Below, piece by piece: positions 45,388 through 57,151 of a DNA stretch of 64,000 nucleotides. Under the pieces are notes generated by a model, which saw only the letters and a list, made by a program, of their open reading frames with translations, searched no databases and was not told the DNA's origin. The translations under genes were made by a program, and so were the position numbers. Position 1 is the stretch's first letter. Each line of letters starts with the position of its first letter. The stretch is from Bemisia tabaci (Eukaryota > Arthropoda > Insecta > Hemiptera > Aleyrodidae): positions 80,101,912 to 80,165,911 of the forward strand of contig NC_092793.1 of the NCBI RefSeq assembly GCF_918797505.1. The letters run 5' to 3'.

Positions 45388-45791
45388 TGGGAGAAAATGC
45401 AAAAAAGATGGCGAAAAACGGAGGCCGCCGAGAAGCTGCGGACGAAGAATAGAACCGCCTCGGCCGCCACAAAGAATCCGCTATAAATCAAGAATCACGA
45501 GACCCTGCTGGTGCGAGGAGGGGTGGAATTGTTGGGATGTGAGAGGTTAGGGGCGGTCGAGACTGAAATATAATAATAGTCGCATCATTACGCCCGCCGC
45601 TACGGTGCGCTGCTTCCCTTTCAAACCTGCGCATTTGTCTACCCGTTTGCAAAATTTCTGCATGGGAATGTTGATGTGCACGGAGCAATAAAAATCATTG
45701 CTCTGATGTTCAGAGTGGATTCCAGGTGCATCCTGTTTTTTTAGTCATAATGGGTCACGAGTCAGGATTTGAACTAGAAGAAAACGTCATA

Positions 45792-46385
45792 TCGACGGTC
45801 TAAAATCACATAATTCGTTTATGGTGTCTGAAAATCTCCCCCTCTATGTCATTTGTTTTTAAAGGACAACAAATTGACATCATTCCTTGAGGTTTATGCA
45901 CAGAGAAAAAAATCGCGGCAGTTTTAAAGAAATGCGGTTGAGTTGTTTTCCGTTTGGAAAAGAAAGTATGACAGGAAGTCTGCGACGTCGGAAACCGAGT
46001 ATTATGTGATTGCTGACTTACACCGTCGATATTCTCTTTTGGTACATTATTTTTTTTTCATCAATGTAAATGAGAATAATCCATGTAGAGTGCAAACATT
46101 TCAAAATCATGAGTCAAAAAACGCTGACTCTGCGAGTTTAAATATTAGAGCCAAACAGAGCCAAGCGGCGCGGCCAGCACAAAAGGCTCTATGGCGCCTA
46201 CAAACCTAAGTGGATACTTTACGCATTGCGCAATGCTTGAAGTATCCACTTAGGTTTGTAGGCGCCATAGAGCCTTTCGTGCTGGCCGCGCCGGGGTGCG
46301 TTTCGCGCCGGCGCGCTGTGCCGCGCGGCACCTGTAACTATTGTACACCAGATGTGTTACACAGTGTCATACGAAATTGAAGGCT
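45792..46385 (+). mobile_element. A'-G hairpin composite, copy 3
   Basis: An A' MITE (45792-46029, TA at 45790-45791 and 46030-46031) is followed, at the same spacing as copy 1, by GAATAATCCATGTAGAGTGC and the G hairpin. Beyond it, GTGTTACACAGTGTCATACG matches copy 2 at 58345-58385. G sequence left of A' is absent, so the unit starts at the A' end. Confidence 0.8.
46167..46292. repeat. Extended hairpin of element G, ~61-bp stem
   Basis: Here the arms extend outward through GGCGCGGCCAGCAC / GTGCTGGCCGCGCC, giving 126 nt with one or two mismatches. It is the longest and cleanest of the five hairpins, so either the youngest or kept by repair. Confidence 0.9.
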
Positions 46386-46829
46386 CTTTAAGCGCTTATA
46401 AGACGCGTTTAAAAACTAAACTAAATTAAATTGATTTACTTTTCTATGACTGATATGCAGAAGTTGATGTTCATACTTACCGTTGTAGATTTGTTTTTCT
46501 TGCGGAATTTTGAAAAGAACTCACGTAGCGATTTGCAAATTTATAAATTGTCTAGAGGCCCATTGAAGTGTTACTTTTTTGATTAAGATAATCAAATGAC
46601 AATCTTACTCCGGAACTATACGATACAAATAGTTCTTAGCACGAGCATTACGTTGTAACCACGAAAAATAATGGGGATGGGACCACAAATGTACTCTGTG
46701 CATTGTAAGAGCGACGATTGTTTATTTCATCGTGTAGAACAGATCATACGGAAAAATTTCAGAATTTTTAAAATTAACTTTTTTACAAAAAAAAAAAACG
46801 GTCGTGCGGATTTCTTTACAAATTACAGT
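46386..46829. other. No feature seen
   Basis: Unassigned AT-rich sequence. Confidence 0.4.
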
Positions 46830-47065
46830 AAATTTTCTGCATCATACAAAGCAAAGTTCACGCGCTGTTTTTCGTATAGCTCTGTCACAATCATCGGTAT
46901 CATGCGGCATTCTTCTACCGGAGCCACTATTCTACTAATTCGAGAGGGCAAGAGTGTATTCCAGACTTTACCGATGACTGCATCGTGATTTCTGATCCAT
47001 TTTCTATGATATGCAACCCTTCCTTTTGCTCCAGCTGGAGTTAGCAATAGGCTCATTGCTTGAAA
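46830..47065 (-). mobile_element. Family H fragment
   Basis: CAGACTTTACCGATGACTGC, ATCGTGATTTCTGATCC and AGGCTCATTGCTTG follow the right arm of H (36830-36930). Confidence 0.55.
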
Positions 47066-47414
47066 CAATTGGATTCTTTACAAGAATATGAAAACGTACG
47101 AGCCAATATACAGGTTGAACCAAAACTCCGGCACCACTCAAGTATCGCTTTCGTCACTTTTGAACAAATGGAGATGTATTCTTGAAATCGTGTGAGTGCT
47201 CCTAGGTCCAAGAGAACGAGCATTTTGAGGCAAGGAAAACTTCATCATAAGGCCGAATGTACCTTAAAATGTAAAACAAATCGGTATAATAGTGCCTGGC
47301 CCATTGAGAAATACTCAGAGCTCTTTTTATTATTGTTGTTCTGTGATAATACGTGAACTATTTATCAGGCTCCGTGGAACGGTGAAAATCTCCTTCAAAT
47401 GAACGTGTAAGCAA

Positions 47415-47700
47415 TTTTGTATCCAGAATGTTCGAATAGTTGCCGGAGCAACTCCTGCCAACCGAGTTCTATTGGACTCAAATACATTTTACACCATGAA
47501 ATGTTCACCCAAGCCATAGTATCTTTTTTGAAGCGGGAATTCAAAAAAATGCACATTGTTTACGCAGATTGTGGAGTTAAGAGTGTCTTTCAGACTTTGC
47601 CGCTGCGTTCATTGTCATTTTTGAGCCATTTTCTACGAGAAAAACTCTTCTTTTTTCTCTGGCAGCTGAAGTTTGCAACAGGTTCATTTCGCAACCTCGG
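47415..47700 (-). mobile_element. Family H fragment
   Basis: GAAATGTTCACCCAAGCCAT, TTTGAAGCGGGAATTCAAAA, TTACGCAGATTGTGGAGTTA, CAGACTTTGCCGCTGCGTTC and GAAGTTTGCAACAGG follow the right arm of H closely. No left arm is present. Confidence 0.7.
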
Positions 47701-48065
47701 AATTAGGATAAGTTCCTTCGTCTATAGGAAACGGCGAGCTGGGCAGGACTGGCCGGATGCTGATATGCGCGTAATAAACAGAAAACCCGGTGCACTATCC
47801 AGTGTAGCTTCCCGCTCGTAATAGACACCGAGTCCGGGTATTGCGCACCGTGAATCACCCGCTGGCCAACCGGCATTCATACATTATGCAATCCAAACAA
47901 ACGGACTGCATCTGAATCTAGACGCTCCGACGGTCCTGGCCAGCACAAATGAAGCTGCCCCCTTTTTTGATCTTCTCCTCTCCTTGCCGCGTTAACAATT
48001 CGATTAGTTTTCTCCAAGTACAGACCTTTATATATCTAAAATAATATAATTACGTCATAGAGAAG
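47701..48065. other. No feature supported
   Basis: GC-richer DNA at 47720-47960 without a recognised repeat. Confidence 0.4.
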
Positions 48066-48256
48066 TAATGAATGTCTATAGTGGAACTGCAAAGATTATT
48101 GAAATTTGGCAACACTGAATTTCCTTTATTTAAATGTATACAGAACAATCGATTCTTGGCAAGGCAAGTTGCCTCGCTTAAAATCGACTTATTTTATTGA
48201 TTTAAATAGATGAAAAATAGTGTTTGCAACTCATAAAATCGCCACTGGAAAGAACC
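48066..48256. mobile_element. hAT-like MITE J, copy 2
   Basis: AAATTTGGCAACACTG at left; AGTGTTTGCAACTCATAAAA and TCGCCACTGG at right; centre GGCAAGGCAAGTTGCCTCG. Right terminus is the canonical CCAGTGGCGA; the left one is eroded. Confidence 0.7.
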
Positions 48257-48539
48257 AGAGTTCCCCTCCAGATCAAAAGGGAGCCTTCCTGAGGATTTTT
48301 TATGGGAAGAGCCGCTTTTGCCTCTCAGGTCAAATTTTAAACAGTTTCAGCTCAAGATTTTTGGAAAAAATAGGTTTTAAAAAATTGGATTACTTACCTG
48401 TTTCGATGTAATTTTGTTCGGAACACTTCTTGTCATGAAGAGGTCGTAGGAAAAAAACATTGCCGAAACTTGGATGAACAAGACCGATAAACTATACAAT
48501 ATTTTTCAGGAAACAAAGAAATAAGTTTTTCGACTAGAA

Positions 48540-48597
48540 GGAGGCGTAGCCCCCCCCCCCCCCCCCCCCCTATACAGATCCGTCACTGGATAAGAGA
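48540..48597 (-). mobile_element. hAT-like terminus with a poly-C run
   Basis: On the minus strand CCAGTGACGGATCTGTATAG leads into about 22 G and CTACGCC. CAGTGACGGATC is a hAT-type end. The rest of the element was not found. Confidence 0.45.
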
Positions 48598-49190
48598 CAT
48601 CGTATACATGAACAGATTATCCCCGGAAGCGAAGTGCGCGTTTTATGAAATAAGAGCCCAAAATTGCACGTAGTTTATTTTGCACGCTCGATATTCCTAT
48701 ATTGCGAATATCATCGGCTGTTGAGTAGGACGGCACACGGTGCTCGAGTGCAACTAGAGTCTCCCCTTTGTGTTCATCGTTGTTGCACAGGTGCTCCAAG
48801 CCCGATCATACAGAAATAAACGCCGAAAGGATGAAGCCGGCCGGCTCCACATCCACACTTGCTAACGCGGAGATCGCGCGTGGGGCTAGGTCTGGAGGGG
48901 GGAGGGGTATTTTTCCCCGAGGTCGAGAGATCAAAAGTGGTGGTTTGCAAATTTGCCCCCGATGACATTGCGTATTCATAAGGGGCCTTTGAGAGCCGGG
49001 CGTCGCTTTTTCGAACGGAATTTCCGCACGAATTGCGAATTTGCCAGAAATGCTGGGAATACCGGTCCAAACTCTGTACGTTTACTGTGTATTGCCAGAG
49101 GAATGGACAACGCTGAGCCTAATCTTGAGTCTTGCGCGCCGTAACGAGCCCCTATGAGCGATGGACATTTGGAGGCGCACACTGTTGCCT
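48598..49190. other. No feature supported
   Basis: Mixed sequence with a GC-rich part (48830-48960). Confidence 0.4.
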
Positions 49191-49192
49191 CC

Positions 49193-49359
49193 TCCAGTGG
49201 TAATTCTACCAAGCTGGCAACACTGTTTTTCCTCAATTTAAATGTATATGTAAAAAGACCGATTCTTAGTGTGGTAGCTTGCCTCGCCGAAAATCGATAT
49301 TTTCTATGGATTTAAATGAAGAAAAATCGGTGTTGCCAACTAATAAATCGCCACCTCCG
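49193..49359. mobile_element. hAT-like MITE J, copy 3
   Basis: CAGTGGTAATTCTACCAAGC ... GCAACACTG at left; CGGTGTTGCCAACTAATAAA and TCGCCAC at right. The centre keeps TAGCTTGCCTCGCC. Confidence 0.75.
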
Positions 49360-49458
49360 GGACGAGCGGTGCAATTTTTGGAAATTTAAAGTTCAACATT
49401 CTATGATTATTTGAGAAAATTTATTTTGGGAGCCCATTGAAATTGATTCAAATAAAGT

Positions 49459-49618
49459 CAGAGGTGGATTCAGCAATTTGGCAACACAGTCTTCCTTCCA
49501 TTTAAACACGTGCTGAATAATCGATTCCTGTCGGAGCACCTGGTTCCTCTTAGAGTCGCTACATTTCCATGTTTAAATGAGGAAAAAACAACGTTGTCAA
49601 ATTTCTGGATCCGCCAAC
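49459..49618. mobile_element. hAT-like MITE, J-related, copy 4
   Basis: CAGAGGTGGATTCAGCAATT + TGGCAACAC at left; TTGTCAAATTTCTGGATCCG + CCAACG at right. The outer ends differ from J copies 1-3. Confidence 0.65.
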
Positions 49619-49649
49619 GGCGAAAAAATGCAATTCTTTTTAGCTCGCT

Positions 49650-49745
49650 TGATGTCAACGCCTGCATGCAACTATACGTGCTCAAAGAATGCCTGTGTTG
49701 CATCTACAGAATTGAAGGTGCTATAGCTTTTCTTCTTGCAACGCT
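49650..49745 (+). repeat. Satellite F fragment
   Basis: GCAACTATACGTGCTCAAAG, TGTGTTGCATCTACAGAATT and GAAGGTGCTATAGC match the middle of F. Confidence 0.5.
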
Positions 49746-49873
49746 GTCCTTACTGGATGCAAAGATTGTCTACGCGTAGCATGTGAGTATAGTCATGTTG
49801 ACCATATCAAACCTTGGATTTTGGGTGAGTAGTTGAGGGTGGAATTGTTGTGGTGTTGATAAATACGGCAATG

Positions 49874-50099
49874 CACTGGAAAAAAAACACATTGGATCTA
49901 GAGTCCAGACTCTTGAAAACATTGACAAGAAAAAATACTCTTGATTCAATCGGATTTTTGCCTGGATCAAAACGAAATCCACTTAAACTAAGAGGCTTGG
50001 TTCTTGATTTAAGCTAGATTCTGATTGAATCAAGAGTACTTTTTCTTGTCGATGTTCTTAAGAGTCTGGACTCTAGATCCAATGTGTTTTTTTCCAGTG
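49874..50099. mobile_element. Long-armed palindromic MITE P
   Basis: CACTGGAAAAAAACACATTG and its complement bound 226 bp; GGATCTAGAGTCCAGACTCT and AAGAAAAAATACTCTTGATT are inverted on the other side. Arms about 95 bp around a short centre. Confidence 0.88.
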
Positions 50100-50969
50100 T
50101 GTGCAGGCACGTTGTTGACATTGTATGTGATTGACTAAAGTAATAATAGCAATAATGATTGTGCGGGAACATTTTCGATTAGTGATTTTGCGGAAGCGTT
50201 GCGGAGTCGCATTCCCAGCTTGCAACTTATGAGTTGGGTTTTGAAGAGAACGAGACCTCTTCATACTTGTCCTCGACCGATAATCCTCAGAAAATGTTTC
50301 ATTTCGTGGAAATCGTGAAAAAATTTCTTACACCAAGTTCACATCGGCGAGGTTGTAATGATACACTTTTGGCACTATACACACGTTGTATACGCACTTA
50401 CGCAAATTACAGTGTGAAATACAGGATTTTCAAGTCATTCCTTCTATCCAAATGTTCAGGTAAATCCTGTACAAAATCCTGTAAAAATCAGATACAACAA
50501 GTTTGAAGAACCGTTATCAACAACCTCAGAAATTTAATCGTTTGCGACAAAACTTTTCGAGGGGCAACGCTATTTTTTGCCTTGCGATGATTGAAAAACA
50601 GCATGTTGAGGACAAAACAATGACTGATAAATATTGGGGTAAGCACGTTACTAGACAAGTTTCTTACAAGTTAGGCTGGAATCCTTAAACAATTCGTTGG
50701 TCATCAGCCATCATTATACGAATCTGAATCTTGTCCTATGAGAGTAACTTTAACATTACGAGGAAAATAGCAATGTAAGGCTTAAGAATCAAGGATCGGT
50801 AGTGGCTTCTTGAGAATCGCCCACTAATGATATCACTATCATAGATTTCACTTTAAGAAAATTTGACTGTTATGCTTCGATGCAGAAACTAACAATGAAG
50901 AGAGAAAGGGCACGAGTGCTATTCATTTATTCAGAAAAAATAAAAAAAAGGGCCCGAACTGTATGTAAC
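50100..50969. other. No gene recognised
   Basis: Two consecutive frames (50234-50506 and 50503-50688) read through without low complexity but match nothing I recognise; not called. Confidence 0.4.
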
Positions 50970-50972
50970 AAG

Positions 50973-51265
50973 GTGGATAAATGGTGCTGAGTCCACGCTA
51001 TCTTGCGGGCAACAAAGCCAAGAAGTTCCAAAAATTATAATTAGAATCAAAAATAAATTTATAACTTTAGTGAGTGGTACAAAACTGAGGAGGGAGAGGA
51101 ATGAAGAGAGAGAGGGGAGAGAGAGAGAGGGAGAGAGGAACACTCTTCCCCCCTCAGTTTTGTACTGTACTCATCAGAGTTAAACATTTATTTTTGACTC
51201 TAATGGAACTTCTTGGCTTTGTTTTCCGCGCGAAATGGTGTGGACCCAGCACCATTTCTCAATCT
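50973..51265. mobile_element. Large palindrome with GA-repeat core
   Basis: Left arm AAATGGTGCTGAGTCCACGC ... CAAAGCCAAGAAGTTCC ... GTACAAAACTGAGG is inverted at right (CCTCAGTTTTGTAC ... GGAACTTCTTGGCTTTG ... GGACCCAGCACCATTT). Between them lies a GA-only tract (51087-51141). Arms are about 110 bp with scattered mismatches and small gaps. Confidence 0.8.
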
Positions 51266-53390
51266 ATGCATTTAAGTTGAATTTGATTGATTTTAAGGTC
51301 AAGAAAAGGAAATAAAAAAACAAAGAAATTCACCTGCGTTTCTACACTTATTTCAGTTAATAATTTTATGCATGCAATTCACATGCGAAACAAAAAGTAA
51401 AATGTTTATAAGAGTGGCTCCCTGCAGAAAAGAATGTTTCAGGAAGGGCATGAATAGCATTACGGATCTCTTGGGTAGTTGCTCGACGTTCCATATTTAG
51501 AGCTCCACATACACTCACGCTTCAAGCTTTAAAGATCTTGCACACACCCTCCGAATTTCTTTTAAGAGCTCTTTAGATTCGAGCTTTCATTTTGCTGAAT
51601 GGAATTTGCGATTAGGCCGTAATTACTTGACGGTTGCCCCATTGAAATGAAGCAAATTACAGGTTAAGATGCGTGCGGTTGCAATCCCAAGTTGGTTGCG
51701 CCCACCGCTCCCGACATGAGACTTTTCTCGACGGCAAATCCTCAACCCGAGGAGGAAATTGCGATTGTTTTCACTCCGGGCCCGGTAAACAGCTAGGTTT
51801 CAAACTATCCGGCTGTAAGAGCTCTCGTCATTTCGGCATTCCTACCAGCGCAGATAAAAGCCAAGTTTTGGAATCGGAACTTAGCACTGATGCCGGCTGG
51901 AGCACTCGGGTCAACGCTTATATTCGCTTCATTACCTTCAATTGAAATTACGGTCTCTTCAGGAGAAAATGATAGAGCCATTAAGCGGAAGTGAAAATTT
52001 TATTTCCCCAAAAAGTGCTGTCTGGTGATTCAAAATTCATGCGATTACATGTTCGTGTCCTTAAACTGTTCATCACACATGTAGTTTCGCTGTTTTCAAT
52101 CTTTAATATGATTGGAAATGTAACTTTTTGAAAACGCACCAGGGGGTCCGCCCCCGGGGCACTGCACACCCAAAGGCCCGCTCCGCGGCCAGCGAATCGT
52201 CGAAATCGCCCGTGGTTAATGAGCAAATAATTTTAATTGAATAACAAAACGATGTTTTAAAGAAAAATTGTCCTCCAAATTATATTCTTAATAACTTTCT
52301 CCTTGCTCTGGATTTTGATTCCTTCTTTGGAATTCGATCTTTGGATCGTCTTACTCAATACTCTCCTTCCTCACCCCGTCCATCGAGCGTTTTAAAAATG
52401 ATTTTATTAGAATAGAGAGGTTATGCAGCAATGAAAATAAAGCACGCTCTAATTTACGAGTGATCTTTTCAATTTTGATTCTTCCTGTGCGCATGATAGG
52501 AACAGATGCTATTTGATATCTCAAGATGTAGTGTTTTGATTGGTTTGAGTCGTCTGATCGGCAAATCATACACAGAGAATTTCTCAATTTGAGCTTTACA
52601 ATATGCTTGAACTATCATTTAATGATTCGAATGCTTCGCGATTAGGCAATGTTGGGATCGTTTGAGAATCATTCAGAGATGGAGTTGAATTGTGCTATGG
52701 CGAAGAGCTTCAGCGGAGAAGACGAATTTGGAACAAAGTTATTGCGTCGATTTTACACCATGCAGGCTTCCGGCAGCCAAAAATGATGCGCCCATTGCTG
52801 CCGAATCTACAAAATTGCGCTGTCATTCAGAGCTAGGTGCAAAAAACCAACCAGTCCCTGTGTTTTTATTGAAAATGAATAAGATGAGGAACGAGAAATA
52901 TTGAAAAAGTACACACATAGTAATATTCATCATCCGGAGGTTAATAATAAATTAATGAACTAAATGACTCTAGTATACTCTTTTTACTTAAATATTAGCA
53001 CATATACCTTTAATTTTAATTTCCACGTATTAGATTTGTATAATAACGAACAATGAGGATATAAGTAGATGCGATGAGTAAAATCGTTATGGTATGCGCT
53101 ACCTGCATAATAATGCTTAGCCACCTACTACAGGTGTTACTGGCGCGACGGGTGTTACTGGCTGAATGAGAGCGACGAATAGTGATCTCTAGCCGTGTAA
53201 TCTACATTGAGACAATACACAAGATAGAAGTGAGCAGAGAAATGTACATGTCTACGTCACAGCAATCAATCGCAGGGCTGAGATGAGGATCATTGCGGAG
53301 TTTGGTCACGTACAGCGTAAAGCAGTGTCCATGCTTCTCTATAGTCTCATTCTTATTGGCAGCTAGGCCGATGCGCGTTTCTACGTCACG
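51266..53390. other. No feature supported
   Basis: About 2.1 kb of mixed sequence without recognised repeats; short frames only. Confidence 0.4.
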
Positions 53391-53423
53391 ACCAATTCTA
53401 AAGGTAGCTCCTTTAGAATTGGT
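53391..53423. repeat. Perfect 14-bp hairpin
   Basis: ACCAATTCTAAAGG and CCTTTAGAATTGGT around TAGCT. Not followed by a T run in the manner of a terminator, and not in a prokaryotic context. Confidence 0.75.
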
Positions 53424-54200
53424 CCACCTCCATCCTCCATCCTCTGTATTGTCGATGAAATGTTCGACTATTCTATTGATAAAATCGATTAGCCATACAA
53501 CGCGCTGATTGCATAGTTCATTTCTAAAGTTTTCACAGCGAGGGGCTGATTTTGAGTCTGATGCGGCTTTTAAGGCGTTTTCGTCACGAGTCGTTTCCGT
53601 GAGATTTTACACGGGTAATAGTCTCACTCGCGAAATTTGGGCAAATGTTGACCAAGTCAATATAAATCGCAGTGTCAAGGAGAAACCTTGTAGAGAACCA
53701 ATACCAATTGGGCGAAGTTTAATCAAAAGAAACTATATGCATTCTAATATGAGCCATGGGATTCCTAAGAACGCATGGGAATAGCGACTTTTGATTTAAA
53801 TACGTCCAATTGAGAGAGAAAGAAGAAGTGAAAGCAAATTGTGTTATATTGTGTTGTTCACTCAATTGCTCGTGTTGTTTAGTTTCATTAATTTCTTTAA
53901 TTGGACTGCATTTTGCAGTTCCGAGCTGTAATTTCTCACCTGTAAAAACACTTATGTCCATATAGAAACTACTGGTAAATACAATGTTTATAAACTAAGC
54001 CTGAAATTTTATTTCCTAATTGCAAATTTTAGTCCAATTGGTCATTTTGGTCAATTATATGACCTTCATTCCGGTTAAATTCTTGGTTTTTATTAAGTAA
54101 TCTTCTCACGTAAACATGCCACAAGAACATGAGACTCCATGCCATGGAGACGGTAACTGCAAGAAATTCCTTAGGTTTCATAACCGGGATTTGACCATAC
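53424..54200. other. Mostly unassigned; C-type fragment
   Basis: 53735-53812 (AACTATATGCATTCTAATAT, GAGCCATGGGATTCCTAAGA, AATACGTCCAATTG) looks like a decayed C copy. The rest shows nothing. Confidence 0.45.
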
Positions 54201-54467
54201 GGGCTGATTTTTGAAATTGGTAGACAAAGCGATAGACAAAGAAGACAAAAAGGATATGGAGGGATCCTATTGGTAGAATGGGTGGCTGCAATGGACAAAG
54301 AAGGTAAATAATTGACTAACAAAAAGCAACCCATGAGATACCCTATGTAGTTGGTCCATCATTTTCTCCCTTAATCTATAAGAACCACCCTTCAACAATA
54401 AGATCGCTCTATACTCTTTATGTCTTTTTTGTCTATAGCTTTGTCTATCAATTTCAAAAATCAGCCC
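54201..54467. mobile_element. Inverted-repeat element K, copy 2
   Basis: GGGCTGATTTTTGAAATTGG and its complement bound 267 bp. The next 40 bp (TAGACAAAGCGATAGACAAA, GAAGACAAAAAGGATA) are also inverted at the right. Interior aligns with 1749-2020. No convincing target duplication. Confidence 0.88.
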
Positions 54468-55280
54468 GCTATCTGGGATAAATCTCATAAGAACGACCGG
54501 TGGAGACGAAGCTTTAAGAGGACTACTGTTTTCAAATTCATCCCCGTTTGGCAATGCAGTACGGGTGTCTCAAGGAGGCAGATATGCGCGGAAAAGTTGA
54601 CGACTCGACTGAAATTTGAAGGAAAACTTTGGCCATAAAGATCGACGGTCAAAACTTGGCTGGAAATCAATTGACGGAACTCAAAATTTGACAGTTGACT
54701 CGGGGCGGTGGGGTGCGAGGGTGTTCGCAGTCGCTTTCGCTTTGTCAGGTCGCGTTTATGAAAGATAATTACTCAAGACGAGATGTCAGGATAGACACGC
54801 ACGTTCACTACCATCGTAACGAGTCAGCTCAACAATTCAAAGCAACGTTCCAGTTCAAAGCAACGGCTTTTCAGCGTTTAATCAGTTCTCCTAACAAATT
54901 CTGTGATTAAATTAATTCATCCTCTCTATACACATTTTATACACGTGCTCAAGACTCCAGGCAAAACCAAGGTTTCAAGAAAATCAGTTCAACGTCCTAG
55001 CATAGGAAAATATTTCGGATAAATTGATGGCGCAGACGTTGCTTATAAGGGAGGAGCGCCTCTGTAAATACGTTAAGATAGTTAGATCAATTGAATTATA
55101 AATCTGTGCAATTTCTCTCTAAAAAAAACCCTTGACTCTGGGATGACACACTCGATATATTAGCCATGAGAGGCTCGTCACTTCAGAGTCAATGAGTTTT
55201 CTGAGACAGGGATCTTTTAGATTTATCTCCCCAGCTGGAGATCTGAGGAGCATTTTTATGCTTGGTTATTGTTAGACAAG
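54468..55280. other. No feature supported
   Basis: Unassigned mixed sequence. Confidence 0.4.
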
Positions 55281-55975
55281 ACAGCCGTAAGTGTTATTTT
55301 CTGCATGCTTTCGTGATTGCGTTTCGGACGCACAACAAACACATTTTCAGATCAGAAATTGGAAGAAGAGGCGGCACCTTCCTTGAAAGCACTATTTTCA
55401 TTGGCTCCGGAGGAATATTGTCACTTACTGCCGTCTAGCCTGAGACTACATCAATTGTTGCGCACTTACAGATTTCTCATATGTCTCGTTTACATACAAT
55501 TAAGATACATTTTGCTGATTTAGCTATTTCAGTGATTTCTTCTAATAGACGTTAGACGAATTATGAAGGAAACTGGATTTCGAAAATTTGACCCTCACTG
55601 TTCTCTTCGCTATCACGGTAGTATTGGCGTGGGGTTTCCGAGATATACCGGTACAATTGAGATGAATTTTGCCACTTTAGCTATTTCAGTGATTTCACCC
55701 GAAAGAGATCAGACGAATTTTGATGGAAACTCGATTTCGCAAATTCGACACTTACTGCTCTCTTCGCTATCTCGGCAGTATTGGCTTGGGGTTTCCGAGA
55801 TATACTGGCACAATTGAGATGAATTTTGCTACTTTAGCTATCTCAGTGATTTCACCCGAAAGAGATCAGACGAATTTTGGAGGAAACTCGATTTCGAAAA
55901 TTTGACACTTACTGCTCTCTTCGCTATCACGGCAGTATTGGCGTGGGGTTTCCTAGATATACCGGTTATTTAGCT
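55281..55975 (+). mobile_element. Element L with tandemly expanded end
   Basis: 55281-55600 aligns with the complement of 56340-56690 (GACAGCCGTAAGTG at one end, CTCTTCGCTATCACGG at the other). The terminal part is then repeated head to tail: GGAAACT(C/G)GATTTCG recurs at about 55568, 55725 and 55882, a 157-bp period. Each unit holds GGGGTTTCCGAGATATAC, found only in this array. Confidence 0.8.
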
Positions 55976-56339
55976 TAAAATGAAGTCCAAGTTTTGAGTG
56001 GAGGCCTCTCTGAGTCGGAGAGGGTGGGGAGGGGGTGGGGGCGGACGAATGTGCGGCGGATTAATTAAACGCGAGCGGAAGCTGCTAACGCCGAAAGGCA
56101 TGGAGAAGTCTTGTAACTAGTCGGCACGTAACCTAACTACCGGACTTAAAGACCGGGTGCGGCGGGAAGTTGGCGTGTCGGGCAATTTTCATTGCTCTAT
56201 CGCGTTGCGCGCTTCGGCTCGGATCCTGGTGTTTTGTTGCCGACGCGCGCCGTTTAGCCACCATCAGATATCGCCCTCAAGTGCTCCGTCCCACGCAATC
56301 CCCTCCATCCTTGGTCCGCGATCATGGCCATCGGCTGCT

Positions 56340-56690
56340 ATTCTGCCGTGATAGCGAAGAGAGCCGTAAGTGCACAATTTTCAAAATCGAGTTTTCTTCA
56401 AAATTCGTCTAAACTCTTTCAGATGCAATACTGAGACAGCTAAAACAGCAAAATTCATCCTAAATTAATGAAAACGAGACGTATGAAAAAGCCGCAAGTG
56501 CACAAAAAATTGCATAGTTTTTTTCTAGACAGCCGTAGCTGCATGACAGCCAATGAAAACAGTGCTTTCAAGAGGAATGCCGCCCTCATCTGCCGATTTC
56601 TAACCTGAAAATGTGTTTGTTGTGTGTCCAACGCGCTACCACTAAAGCACGCAGAAGATAGCACTTACGGCTGTCTTGCCAAATACTAAT
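56340..56690 (-). mobile_element. Element L, uninterrupted copy
   Basis: TGCCGTGATAGCGAAGAGAG + CCGTAAGTG at left, GATAGCACTTACGGCTGTCT at right. It supplies the empty-site sequence for the C insertion at 6742 (CTGAAAATGTGTTTGTTG near 56606). Confidence 0.8.
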
Positions 56691-56892
56691 CTACCATGAA
56701 ACTGAATTTTACCTTTTTCATGTATTTTAAAATGAAATCGGTCGCGTTTTAATCCCTCAAATTATTTCTAAGAGTCTATCGAATGATTGGTTGAGATTTG
56801 ACAAAAAACGGAGACTTCATTTAATAAAATGTTCCACTCAGAAGCTTCTTCATTTTTGCACTAACGGCTCTCTTTGCTATCACGGCAGTATT

Positions 56893-57133
56893 CTGCCGTA
56901 CTAAGAAAGAACGCCGTATGAACCTTCAGGCGTTGCTGAATTTCTCTCGATAGAACACAAATTTCCTTGTAAACTTATGAATATTTTCCTTCCAACTTTC
57001 CGGATCATTTTTTTCGTAATTTCACCTAAAATTCCTAAAAATTTCACGAAAAATGTTCATATTTTTCTCAAAAATAAACATTTTATTGAAGGAAATTCGG
57101 CAACCCTCGAATTTTCATACGGCGTTCTTCTAA
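56893..57133. mobile_element. MITE family D
   Basis: CTGCCGTACTAAGAAAGAAC at left, TTTTCATACGGCGTTCTTCT at right. An L-like end (CTAACGGCTCTCTTTGCTAT) lies directly before it. Confidence 0.85.
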
Positions 57134-57151
57134 GGAAGAATAAGTATTATT

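Noticed and set aside
46167..46292. microRNA precursor
   Set aside because: The stem is too long and perfect and occurs as a multi-copy mobile hairpin; small-RNA production is possible but a conserved miRNA is not supported.
53391..53423. Rho-independent terminator
   Set aside because: No T run follows and no prokaryotic genes are present.
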